DNA of 7,139 nt from Rikenellaceae bacterium (GTDB taxonomy: Bacteria; Bacteroidota; Bacteroidia; Bacteroidales; UBA932): contig CAAGHY010000053.1 in NCBI GenBank assembly GCA_900769735.1, positions 1 through 7,139 on the forward strand, in the 5' to 3' direction. Within the stretch, counting starts at the first letter, position 1. Each line of letters starts with the position of its first letter. Made by a program: the position numbers and the translations under genes. Below, piece after piece: positions 1 to 6,174 of the stretch. The notes under the pieces are model-generated. The model had not been told where the DNA came from and searched no databases. It saw only the letters and a list, made by a program, of their open reading frames with translations.

Positions 1-1
1 G

Positions 2-55
2 CGCGGGGGGATTATGGACGGCGCCAAGCTGGATCATATTCTTTAGGCAATTCCA
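2..55 (+). other. argF': Upstream remainder of the argF' reading frame, interrupted by an in-frame TAG
   Basis: Read in the same frame as the downstream CDS, these bases give RGGIMDGAKLDHIL, a TAG stop at 44-46, then AIPV running into MGSYCDIIG. From memory, Bacteroides ArgF' reads RGVIMDGDKPEHLLEAIPVMG here, so the frame is homologous on both sides of the stop and the TAG sits where a Glu codon (GAG) is expected: one base change, no frameshift. The gene's first roughly 80-90 codons lie outside the window. The break could be a real nonsense mutation or an error at a contig edge; the G-run at 5-10 is also suspicious. Recoding of TAG is unlikely because argF', argB, argE and the 30-aa gene all end in TAG. 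Confidence 0.75.
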
Positions 56-718
56 GTGATGGGAAGCTATTGCGACATCATTGGTGTTAGAAGCTTTGCA
101 AATTTTGCAAGCAAGGCGGATGATTATGGTGAGAAGATCATCAACCAGTTCATCCAGCTGTCGGGAAAACCTGTAATAAGCCTTGAGGCGGCTACAAGAC
201 ATCCTTTGCAGAGTTTTGCAGACCTTATTACAATCAATGAATACAAGAAAGTTGCAAAACCTAAAGTGGTACTGAGTTGGGCACCTCATCCTAAAGCGCT
301 GCCACAGGCAGTTCCAAACTCTTTTGCAGAGTGGATGATTGCTGCAGGTTATGATTTGGTAATCACCCATCCAAAAGGCTATGAGCTTGATCCTGCATTC
401 ACTGAAGGTGCTACCATTGAATATGACCAGGACAAGGCGTTTGAGGGGGCTGATTTTGTTTATGCCAAGAACTGGAGTGCATATGCAGATCCAAACTACG
501 GAAAGGTGCTTTGCACAGACAAGAACTGGACAATTGATGAGCGCAAGATGGCCCTTACAAATAACGGCTATTTTATGCATTGCCTTCCTGTGAGGAGAAA
601 TATGATTGTAACTGACGGGGTTATTGAGAGTGCAAATTCTCTTGTTATTCCGGAGGCTGCAAACAGGGTTGTATCAGCCCAGACAGTAATCAAGGAGATT
701 TTGTTGGGTTTGAAATAG
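56..718 (+). CDS. argF': N-acetyl/N-succinylornithine carbamoyltransferase (ArgF'), C-terminal part
   Basis: This cytoplasmic enzyme transfers a carbamoyl group from carbamoyl phosphate to an N-acylated ornithine, giving N-acylcitrulline in the acylated arginine pathway. The open part is 220 codons against about 310-320 for the family, so the N-terminal third, including the carbamoyl-phosphate loop (S-x-R-T type), is missing. What remains carries the HPLQ motif (residues 49-52), the SWAPHP strand (74-79), and the family hallmark HCLPVRRN (175-182), whose Cys and Arg contact substrates. The N-acyl type, rather than ordinary ornithine carbamoyltransferase, is supported by the YCDIIGVRSF segment near the start and by the overall match to the Bacteroides protein as I remember it. 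The 56 GTG is only the first possible start after the in-frame TAG at 44-46 and is unlikely to be the natural start; the true frame continues left. argB follows after 9 bases. Succinyl versus acetyl preference is not settled. Confidence 0.88.
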   Translation: MMGSYCDIIGVRSFANFASKADDYGEKIINQFIQLSGKPVISLEAATRHPLQSFADLITINEYKKVAKPKVVLSWAPHPKALPQAVPNSFAEWMIAAGYDLVITHPKGYELDPAFTEGATIEYDQDKAFEGADFVYAKNWSAYADPNYGKVLCTDKNWTIDERKMALTNNGYFMHCLPVRRNMIVTDGVIESANSLVIPEAANRVVSAQTVIKEILLGLK

Positions 719-727
719 TGAGACGTT

Positions 728-1504
728 ATGAAAAGTGTGAAGATTGTAAAGATAGGTGGCAATATTGTAGACAAGCCTGAGGCTTTAGAGCAGTTTCTGG
801 ATGATTTCCAAAAACTTGAGGGTCCTAAGGTGCTGATTCACGGAGGTGGGGCAATTGCCAGCAAGCTTTCTAAGGAGCTTGGCATTGAGGTTAAGATGCA
901 TAACGGTCGCAGAATTACCGATTACGAGACTTTGAAACTTGTAACTATGGTATATGCTGGTCTTATCAACAAACAGATTACAGCTGCCCTTCAGAAAAGA
1001 GGTTGTATGGCTGTAGGTCTTTCCGGTGCGGACGGCAACAGCGTTCCTGCTACAAGAAGGGCTGCAAACCCTATTGACTGGGGTTATGTTGGTGATGTTG
1101 CTCCTGAGCAGATTAATGTGGATTTCTTGAATGTAATGCTGGAAAACGGTTTTACCCCTGTTTTCTGTGCAATTACCCACGATACAAAAGGTTCTTTGCT
1201 CAATACCAATGCCGACACAATGGCTTCAGGTTTGGCAAGGGCTCTAAGTGCAAAATTCAAGACCAGCCTTGTTTACTGCTTTGAGAAGGATGGCGTCCTT
1301 GCTGATCCTGATGATGACAATTCTGTAATTCCTTTGATTACAAGGGAGAGCTACAAGGAGCTTTTGGAGGCAGGCAAGATTGTTGGCGGTATGATTCCAA
1401 AACTTGACAATGCTTTTGCAGCGTTGGAGTATGGTGTGGAAGAGGTGTTCATCAAACACGCTGCCAACCTTCTTAACAATAAGGAGACACTTTTAAAATT
1501 GTAG
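728..1504 (+). CDS. argB: N-acetylglutamate kinase (possibly N-succinylglutamate kinase)
   Basis: ArgB uses ATP to phosphorylate the gamma-carboxyl of an N-acylglutamate, the second step of arginine synthesis. The 258-aa length is normal for the amino-acid kinase family. Visible motifs are the N-terminal VKIGGN with catalytic Lys8, the HGGG glycine-rich substrate loop (38-41), the NGRRIT segment (59-64) that binds the N-acylglutamate carboxylate, NTNADT (159-164) with the catalytic Asp163, and GGMIPK (220-225) ending in the second catalytic Lys. The protein starts directly at the first beta strand and so lacks the N-terminal helix that arginine-inhibited hexameric kinases use for feedback sensing; this suggests, but does not prove, an arginine-insensitive form. 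The ATG at 728 follows the argF' stop by 9 bases with no Shine-Dalgarno sequence. Bacteroides relatives run the pathway on succinylated intermediates, so the real substrate may be N-succinylglutamate. Confidence 0.93.
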   Translation: MKSVKIVKIGGNIVDKPEALEQFLDDFQKLEGPKVLIHGGGAIASKLSKELGIEVKMHNGRRITDYETLKLVTMVYAGLINKQITAALQKRGCMAVGLSGADGNSVPATRRAANPIDWGYVGDVAPEQINVDFLNVMLENGFTPVFCAITHDTKGSLLNTNADTMASGLARALSAKFKTSLVYCFEKDGVLADPDDDNSVIPLITRESYKELLEAGKIVGGMIPKLDNAFAALEYGVEEVFIKHAANLLNNKETLLKL

Positions 1505-1511
1505 TATATCT

Positions 1512-2648
1512 ATGGAGTTTTTGCAGAAGATGACCCGCAGTGCGGCAGATTTGCTGAAGGAGATGATTGCCATCCCATCCACTTCCTTCAAGGAGGAAAA
1601 GGTGGCTGATTTTCTGTTTGCCCGTTTGAGTGAAAGGGCCGGCAGGTTGAATGACCGGCATAAAACTGTCGGGAAGAGTGGTGAAATTGTTGTGGAGAGG
1701 TTTGCCAACAACATTGTGCTTTACCGTACAGATTTTGCTTCAGACAAGGAGACTCTGATGCTCAACTCACATATTGATACAGTTGAACCGGCTGCCACAT
1801 ATACTTTTGATCCGTTTTCTCCTTTTGAGAAGGATGGGTGCATTTATGGTTTGGGAAGCAATGATGACGGTGGAAGCGTTGTAAGCCAGATTAACGCATT
1901 CTTTTACCTTAACGGTGAAAGGATTGGAGCTGAACCGGTTGCACCTGAAGAGCTGAATGTTAACCTTATGCTGGTTCTTAGTGCGGAGGAGGAGCGTTCG
2001 GGGCAGAACGGTATGAGCAAGTTTGTGGAGGAGTTCCATATTCAGCCAACCTGCGCATTGATTGGTGAGCCTACAGGAATGGAGGCGGCAATTGCCGAGA
2101 GGGGCTTGCTGGTTCTTGACGGGTGTGCAACTGGCGTCAGCGGGCACGCTGCAAGGAATGAGGGGGTGAATGCCCTGTATATTGCTTTGGATGATATCCA
2201 GAGGTTGCGTAATTTTGAGTTTGCCAAGAAATCCCCCCTTATGGGTGATGTGAAACTTACAGTTACCCAACTCAATTGCGGAACTGCGCATAATGTTGTT
2301 CCCGACAAGGCAACATTTGTAGTGGATATACGCCCAACAGAACAGTACAACAATCAGGAGATTCTGGATATGCTGCAGAAAGAGGTGAAGAGTGAACTTG
2401 TGGCGAGAAACCTAAAGAACCGCTCTTCTGCAACACCTCAGGAACATCTTCTGATGAAGACTGTTGAGAAACTGCAGATACCGGTACAGATCTCTGCAAC
2501 TACATCCGACTGGATGAAATTCCCGCGTCCGGCAGTAAAAATGGGACCGGGACTCTCTGCACGCAGCCACAAGGCTGATGAGTTCATAAGAATTGAGGAA
2601 CTTGCAGGGGGAATTGAAGGATATATTAATTTTATAAAAAACATATAG
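1512..2648 (+). CDS. argE: M20-family N-acyl-citrulline/N-acylornithine deacylase (ArgE-type)
   Basis: This is a cytoplasmic two-metal M20 peptidase-family hydrolase that removes the acyl group from an arginine precursor. The metal and catalytic residues are all present: SHIDTV (86-91; His87 metal ligand, Asp89 supporting), NDDGG (117-121) with the bridging Asp, EE at 159-160 (general base and ligand), GEPT (185-188) with the next ligand, and SHKADE (352-357) with the final His ligand. The middle part (about residues 190-300) is the lid/dimerisation domain, with GHAAR at 211-215 and NVVPDKA at 261-267. The length of 378 aa is somewhat above the roughly 350-355 aa I expect from Bacteroidales relatives; an extra charged stretch lies near residues 41-62. 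Because the neighbouring transcarbamylase is the N-acylornithine type, the likely substrate is N-acetyl- or N-succinylcitrulline rather than acetylornithine; that is inference from context. Other M20 enzymes such as DapE are less likely in this operon. It starts 7 bases after argB. Confidence 0.88.
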   Translation: MEFLQKMTRSAADLLKEMIAIPSTSFKEEKVADFLFARLSERAGRLNDRHKTVGKSGEIVVERFANNIVLYRTDFASDKETLMLNSHIDTVEPAATYTFDPFSPFEKDGCIYGLGSNDDGGSVVSQINAFFYLNGERIGAEPVAPEELNVNLMLVLSAEEERSGQNGMSKFVEEFHIQPTCALIGEPTGMEAAIAERGLLVLDGCATGVSGHAARNEGVNALYIALDDIQRLRNFEFAKKSPLMGDVKLTVTQLNCGTAHNVVPDKATFVVDIRPTEQYNNQEILDMLQKEVKSELVARNLKNRSSATPQEHLLMKTVEKLQIPVQISATTSDWMKFPRPAVKMGPGLSARSHKADEFIRIEELAGGIEGYINFIKNI

Positions 2649-2654
2649 AAGTTT

Positions 2655-3941
2655 ATGGGAACTTTATGGAGTAAAGGTACAAGTGCAACCCAGATTGTAG
2701 AGGACTTTACCGTTGGTAATGACAGGGTTCTTGATTTGAGACTTGCAAAGCACGATGTTATGGGTTCAAAAGCCCATATCAAAATGCTATCTACAATAGG
2801 TTTGCTTGAGAAAGACGAGATGGAGACTCTTACTGCCGGTTTGGATGAAATTCTTGCAGAGATTCAGGCTGGAAACTTTGAGCTTGGTGCAGATGTGGAG
2901 GATATCCATTCGCAGGTGGAATTCCTTCTTACCCAGAGATTTGGTGAGATTGGAAAGAAAATCCATTCTGGAAGGTCCAGGAATGACCAGGTGCTTGTAG
3001 ACCTTAAGCTGTTCCTTAAAGAGGAACTTGAGATTGTAAGGGATGAGATGATTGCCCTTTTTGACACATTGCAGGCTCTGAGCCAGAAGCACAAAGATAT
3101 TCTTATGCCTGGCTACACCCACGCACAGATTGCAATGCCGTCTTCATTTGGTATGTGGTTTGGAGCATATGCAGAGGCTTTGGTGGATGATATGCATACA
3201 CTTAAAGGTGCATACAATGTTGTAAACCAGAATCCTCTTGGTTCTGCAGCAGGATACGGAAGCTCATTCCCTCTTGACAGGGAGATGACAACACAGCTTC
3301 TAGGCTTTGCAACCCTTAACTACAACTCTGTTGCTGCTCAGTTGAGCCGTGGGAAGAGTGAGAAGGCCGTAGCTTCTGCCCTATCACAGATTGCCCTTAC
3401 ATTGAACAAGTTTGCAGCAGACTGCTGTATGTATATGTGTCCGAACTTTGGATTCATCAAATTCCCTGATGAGCTTACAACAGGTTCAAGCATTATGCCT
3501 CACAAGAAGAACCCTGATGTATGGGAGATTCTTAGAGGAACCTGCAACAGAATCCAGAGCCTTCCAAATGAGATCAGCCTTATGACTACCAATATGGCTC
3601 ACGGATACCACAGGGATTACCAGTTGTTGAAAGACGTGCTTTTCCCAGGTCTTGAACAGATGCACAAATGTTTGTTTATGGCCAAGTATATGCTTGAGAA
3701 CATTACTGTAAACGAAAATATTCTGGATGATCCAAAATATATGTATCTGTTTACTGTAGAGGAGGTTAACAGACGTGTACTTGAAGGTATGCCTTTCAGG
3801 GATGCCTACAAGAGCGTTGGAATTGAGGTAAATGAGGGCAAATTCCAGTTCAGCGGAGAACTGAACCACACCCACAAGGGCAGTATTGGAAATCTATGCA
3901 ACGCAGAGATTAAGGATAAGATGAAAAAAGCAGCTTTTTAA
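2655..3941 (+). CDS. argH: Argininosuccinate lyase
   Basis: ArgH splits argininosuccinate into arginine and fumarate, the last step of the pathway, as a cytoplasmic homotetramer of the aspartase/fumarase superfamily. All three conserved superfamily regions are visible: SGRSRNDQ (105-112), GYTHAQ (153-158) with the catalytic His156, and the signature GSSIMPHKKNPD (277-288), whose flexible loop carries the catalytic Ser. The N-terminus LWSKGTSAT followed by FTVGNDRVLD (18-27) is a normal start for the family and fits the ATG at 2655, 6 bases after the argE stop. At 428 aa it is slightly short of the usual 445-460 but no motif is missing. The last codons (KKAAF and stop) lie inside the terminator hairpin that ends the operon. 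No close alternative identity. Confidence 0.97.
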   Translation: MGTLWSKGTSATQIVEDFTVGNDRVLDLRLAKHDVMGSKAHIKMLSTIGLLEKDEMETLTAGLDEILAEIQAGNFELGADVEDIHSQVEFLLTQRFGEIGKKIHSGRSRNDQVLVDLKLFLKEELEIVRDEMIALFDTLQALSQKHKDILMPGYTHAQIAMPSSFGMWFGAYAEALVDDMHTLKGAYNVVNQNPLGSAAGYGSSFPLDREMTTQLLGFATLNYNSVAAQLSRGKSEKAVASALSQIALTLNKFAADCCMYMCPNFGFIKFPDELTTGSSIMPHKKNPDVWEILRGTCNRIQSLPNEISLMTTNMAHGYHRDYQLLKDVLFPGLEQMHKCLFMAKYMLENITVNENILDDPKYMYLFTVEEVNRRVLEGMPFRDAYKSVGIEVNEGKFQFSGELNHTHKGSIGNLCNAEIKDKMKKAAF

Positions 3942-3952
3942 GCTGCTTTTTT
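3924..3952. terminator. Bidirectional intrinsic terminator shared by argH and rng
   Basis: A perfect inverted repeat: the left arm AAAAAAGCAGCTT (3924-3936) pairs with AAGCTGCTTTTTT (3940-3952) around a TTT loop. The GC-rich core followed by a run of seven T on the + strand fits an intrinsic terminator for the arg operon. Read on the minus strand the same structure ends in six T and serves rng, whose stop is at 3956-3958. The hairpin overlaps the last codons of argH, so the two genes are separated by only 14 bases. Confidence 0.9.
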
Positions 3953-3955
3953 TCA

Positions 3956-5509
3956 TTACTCATCTATTCTAACTCCTTTATTGTTGAACCATTCTGCCTG
4001 CAAAAGGGTATACTCAGTATTTGTCTTCACTTCAATGCTGCAACCATATTTTTTGCACCATTTCCTACGGATACTTGTAAAGAGCCCTTTTGTAAGATAT
4101 GCTCCAAGAATTGGATTTACCTGTAAGATAAAGGATTTGATATTTCTCTCTTTAACGTAATAAGCCAACTGCCTTTCCAGTGTTTCATCTACCAGAATAC
4201 TTGATGAAATCTCTCCTGTACCGTTGCACATCGGACATTTTTCGTTAACCTTTATTTCAGTAGCGGGTCTTACTCTCTGCCTTGTAATCTGCATAAGGCC
4301 AAATTTGGTAAGAGGAAGTACATTGTGCTTTGCCCTGTCTGTTGAAAGGAGCTCCTGCATACGTTTGTGGAGCTTTATCTTGTTCTCATTGGTCTCCATA
4401 TCAATGAAGTCAACAATGATGATTCCTCCCATATCCCTCAATCTAAGCTGTCTTGCAATCTCTTCTGCAGCGTAAAGATTCACATCAAGGGTATTCTGCT
4501 CCTGGTCTACACCCTGTTTTGCCCTGATACCACTGTTCACGTCAACTACGTGAAGTGCCTCCGTATGTTCAATAATGATATAGGCACCCTGTTTCAGTGG
4601 AACCACTTTACCAAAGGCTCCTTTAATCTGCCTTGTAACGTCAAAGTGGTCGAAAATAGGCTCATCACCCTTGTAAAGCTTTACAATCTTCTCGTGCTCC
4701 GGTGCAATGGTGGATATATAATCCTTAACCTCTTCATAAACCCCTTCATCGTTTACATAGATATTTGAGAATGAATCATTCAGCAGATCCCTAAGAATTG
4801 TAGTTGTTCTGCTGTTCTCTGTAAACAACAATTGCGGCGGTTTTTCGGTTACCAGTTTTGTCCAGCTCTCTTCCCATTTCTTGATGAGCATCTTTATCTC
4901 TGCGTCCAAAACTGCTGCTTTCTTACCCTCTGCCGCTGTTCTGATAATTACTCCGTAATTTGGCGGCAAAATGCTGTACACCAATCGCTCAAGCCTTCTT
5001 TTTTCCTCTTTTGAGGAAATTTTCTGGGATACGCTTACCTTATCTGCAAATGGCAATAGGACTACGTTTCTTCCCGCTATGGATATTTCAGCTGTCAGCC
5101 TTGAGCCTTTGGTTGAAATAGGCTCCTTAACTATCTGTACTATGATAGGCTGGCCCGGCTGTAAAACATCCCCTATCTTACCCTCTTTTTCAAGGATACT
5201 TCCAATTTTAATATTGGAGTAGAAGGTTTTCAAATCCCTATTGGGATTCACCTGTTTGGCGAAATAATCAAAGGCCCTGTAATTGAATCCAAGATCAAGG
5301 TAATGGATAAAAGCGTCCTTGTCATCTCCTATGTCTACAAACGCTGCATTCAAGGCAGGCATAATTTTCTTTACCTTGCCCAAGTATACATCGCCTACAG
5401 AATAGGATCCGTTGTTCTGCTCCTTGTTCAACTCAACAAGCCTGTGATTGTCCAACAGAGCAATTGATATCTCCGTTGAATTTACATCAATAATCAGATC
5501 CTTCTCCAT
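3956..5509 (-). CDS. rng: Ribonuclease G/E family endoribonuclease
   Basis: This enzyme cleaves single-stranded RNA, with roles in rRNA maturation and mRNA decay. The 517-aa length is that of RNase G or the catalytic half of RNase E; the long C-terminal degradosome scaffold of enterobacterial RNase E is absent. The N-terminus (LIIDVNSTEISIALL) opens the RNase H-like part, followed by an S1 RNA-binding domain with VGDVYLGKV (38-46) and AAFVDIG (55-61). That domain seems to contain the extra loop usual in Bacteroidota around residues 75-115. The two Mg-binding aspartates are in VVDVNSG (Asp323) and IIIVDFID (Asp367), matching Asp303 and Asp346 of E. coli RNase E. The CPMCNG motif (425-430) is the zinc-link that joins subunits. 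The ATG at 5509 is the natural start by homology. No Shine-Dalgarno is evident, and a terminator-like hairpin sits immediately upstream. It converges on argH. Confidence 0.95.
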   Translation of the reverse strand: MEKDLIIDVNSTEISIALLDNHRLVELNKEQNNGSYSVGDVYLGKVKKIMPALNAAFVDIGDDKDAFIHYLDLGFNYRAFDYFAKQVNPNRDLKTFYSNIKIGSILEKEGKIGDVLQPGQPIIVQIVKEPISTKGSRLTAEISIAGRNVVLLPFADKVSVSQKISSKEEKRRLERLVYSILPPNYGVIIRTAAEGKKAAVLDAEIKMLIKKWEESWTKLVTEKPPQLLFTENSRTTTILRDLLNDSFSNIYVNDEGVYEEVKDYISTIAPEHEKIVKLYKGDEPIFDHFDVTRQIKGAFGKVVPLKQGAYIIIEHTEALHVVDVNSGIRAKQGVDQEQNTLDVNLYAAEEIARQLRLRDMGGIIIVDFIDMETNENKIKLHKRMQELLSTDRAKHNVLPLTKFGLMQITRQRVRPATEIKVNEKCPMCNGTGEISSSILVDETLERQLAYYVKERNIKSFILQVNPILGAYLTKGLFTSIRRKWCKKYGCSIEVKTNTEYTLLQAEWFNNKGVRIDE

Positions 5510-5517
5510 CCGTCATT

Positions 5518-5555
5518 AAAAAAGATAAGAGAGTGACTCGTTGGCCACTCTCTTA
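5518..5555 (-). terminator. Intrinsic terminator/attenuator between the mS38-like gene and rng
   Basis: On the minus strand TAAGAGAGTG (5555-5546) pairs perfectly with CACTCTCTTA (5535-5526) around a 10-base loop, and is followed by TCTTTTTT (5525-5518). This is a normal intrinsic terminator shape for transcripts from the HU/mS38-like genes. It lies 30 bases past the stop of the 30-aa gene and its U-tract ends only 8 bases before the rng ATG at 5509, leaving no room for a promoter after it. It may therefore act as a partial terminator or as a leader element controlling rng. Confidence 0.82.
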
Positions 5556-5584
5556 GTTAATTTTTCAGACCAAATGTCTACAAA

Positions 5585-5677
5585 CTACTTACGTTTCTTA
5601 TGTCTGTTCTTACGAAGACGTTTTTTACGTTTGTGAGTAGCCATCTTATGTCTCTTTCTTTTCTTTCCGCTTGGCAT
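5585..5677 (-). CDS. 30-aa highly basic AURKAIP1/COX24 (mS38-like) small protein
   Basis: The minus strand reads a 30-codon frame starting MPSGKKRKRHKMATHKRKK and ending NRHKKRK, then TAG. Eighteen residues are Lys or Arg, three are His, none is acidic, and only a few are hydrophobic. The K/R-rich core with an HKM-x-x-H-K-x-K-K-x-L-R-K pattern matches the COX24/AURKAIP1 C-terminal domain (PF08213) of mitochondrial small-subunit protein mS38. Tiny proteins of this family are annotated throughout Bacteroidota. The likely role is rRNA binding as a small accessory ribosomal protein; that is inference. It lies 47 bases downstream of the HU gene on the same strand, with no separating terminator that I can see, and is followed by a strong hairpin. 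The unspliced, exact fit of start, pattern and stop argues against chance. It is not bTHX, which has a different Gly/Trp-containing pattern. Confidence 0.82.
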   Translation of the reverse strand: MPSGKKRKRHKMATHKRKKRLRKNRHKKRK

Positions 5678-5724
5678 AACTGTAATATTTAATATTGTTT
5701 AAAAAATGTTTTCTGTGGAACTGA

Positions 5725-6009
5725 TTATTTTACGTTGCCTTTCACTTTATTCATAAAAACCTTGGCAGGTTTGAATGAAGGAATGTTGTGCTCAGGAATA
5801 ATCAAAGTAGTATTTTTAGAAATATTTCTAGCTGTTTTTTTAGCACGTTTCTTTACAATGAAGCTACCGAAACCACGCAAATACACATTATTGTCTTTAG
5901 CTAAAGAATCCTTCACGCTCTCCATAAAAGACTCAATTACGTTCTGCACTGCTATCTTCTCAATACCTGTTGCTTTAGCAACCTCATTAACGATATCTGC
6001 TTTAGTCAT
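5725..6009 (-). CDS. HU/IHF-family nucleoid DNA-binding protein
   Basis: A 94-aa histone-like protein that binds and bends DNA as a dimer in the nucleoid. MTKADIVNEVAKATG at the N-terminus is the helical dimerisation half, and RGFGSFIVKKR (45-55) is the family signature that opens the beta-arm region. The DNA-binding arm follows from about 56 to 73, and PSFKPAKVFMNKV (77-89) is the closing strand and helix. At the arm tip, where most HU and IHF proteins have RNP with a DNA-intercalating proline, this one has RNI (61-63), followed by SKNT; I recall the same RNIS form in Bacteroides HU, so it is a lineage variant rather than damage. A good Bacteroides-type promoter precedes it. Which of the several HU paralogues usual in Bacteroidota this is cannot be told. 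An opposite-strand frame over the same bases is a shadow. Confidence 0.95.
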   Translation of the reverse strand: MTKADIVNEVAKATGIEKIAVQNVIESFMESVKDSLAKDNNVYLRGFGSFIVKKRAKKTARNISKNTTLIIPEHNIPSFKPAKVFMNKVKGNVK

Positions 6010-6052
6010 AATTCTTTACAAATGATTAAATGTTAAATATTTTTTGGGAGAG

Positions 6053-6083
6053 CAAAAGTAGGTTATTTTTTCTGAATTTCAAT
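6053..6083 (-). promoter_or_regulatory. Bacteroides-type -33/-7 promoter for the HU gene
   Basis: On the minus strand, TACTTTTG (6060-6053) is an exact match to the Bacteroidota -7 element TAnnTTTG, and ATTG (6083-6080) lies 19 bases upstream in the position of the -33 TTTG/TTG element. Transcription would start roughly at 6043-6049, giving an A/T-rich leader of 35-40 bases before the HU ATG at 6009. It probably drives HU together with the mS38-like gene. The start point is inferred, not seen. Confidence 0.7.
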
Positions 6084-6174
6084 AACAAATGCAAAAAAAT
6101 GGCACTTTTTTTCACTTTGCCCCAAAAATTGGCAGGTCCTGAAGTTTGGCATATATATTGACCATATTACAAGC

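Noticed and set aside
44..46. TAG read as an amino acid by an alternative genetic code
   Set aside because: TAG is the normal stop of argF', argB, argE and the 30-aa gene in the same window.
1767..2291. 174-codon minus-strand frame opposite argE
   Set aside because: The complement encodes M20 metal ligands in order; the antisense frame is a by-product of its codon use.
4367..4768. 133-codon open frame on the + strand inside rng
   Set aside because: It is antisense to conserved catalytic parts of RNase G/E and its product resembles no family I know; it is a coding shadow.
5487..5516. Nine-codon out-of-frame mini-ORF starting at ATG 5516 and overlapping the rng start
   Set aside because: It is too short and its overlap looks accidental; no start context supports translation.
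5690..5704. Palindromic AATATT-T-AATATT between HU and the mS38-like gene as a terminator
   Set aside because: The stem is all A/T with a one-base centre and would not form a stable terminator hairpin.
5735..6025. 96-codon + strand frame opposite the HU gene
   Set aside because: The minus strand encodes a clear HU protein with the full family signature and a promoter; the + frame shows only hydrophobic shadow sequence.
6100..6152. Possible sigma-54 promoter (TGGCA followed by TTTGC or TTTGGCA)
   Set aside because: The distances between the GG and GC elements are longer than the fixed 10 bases required for -24/-12 promoters, for each pairing tried.
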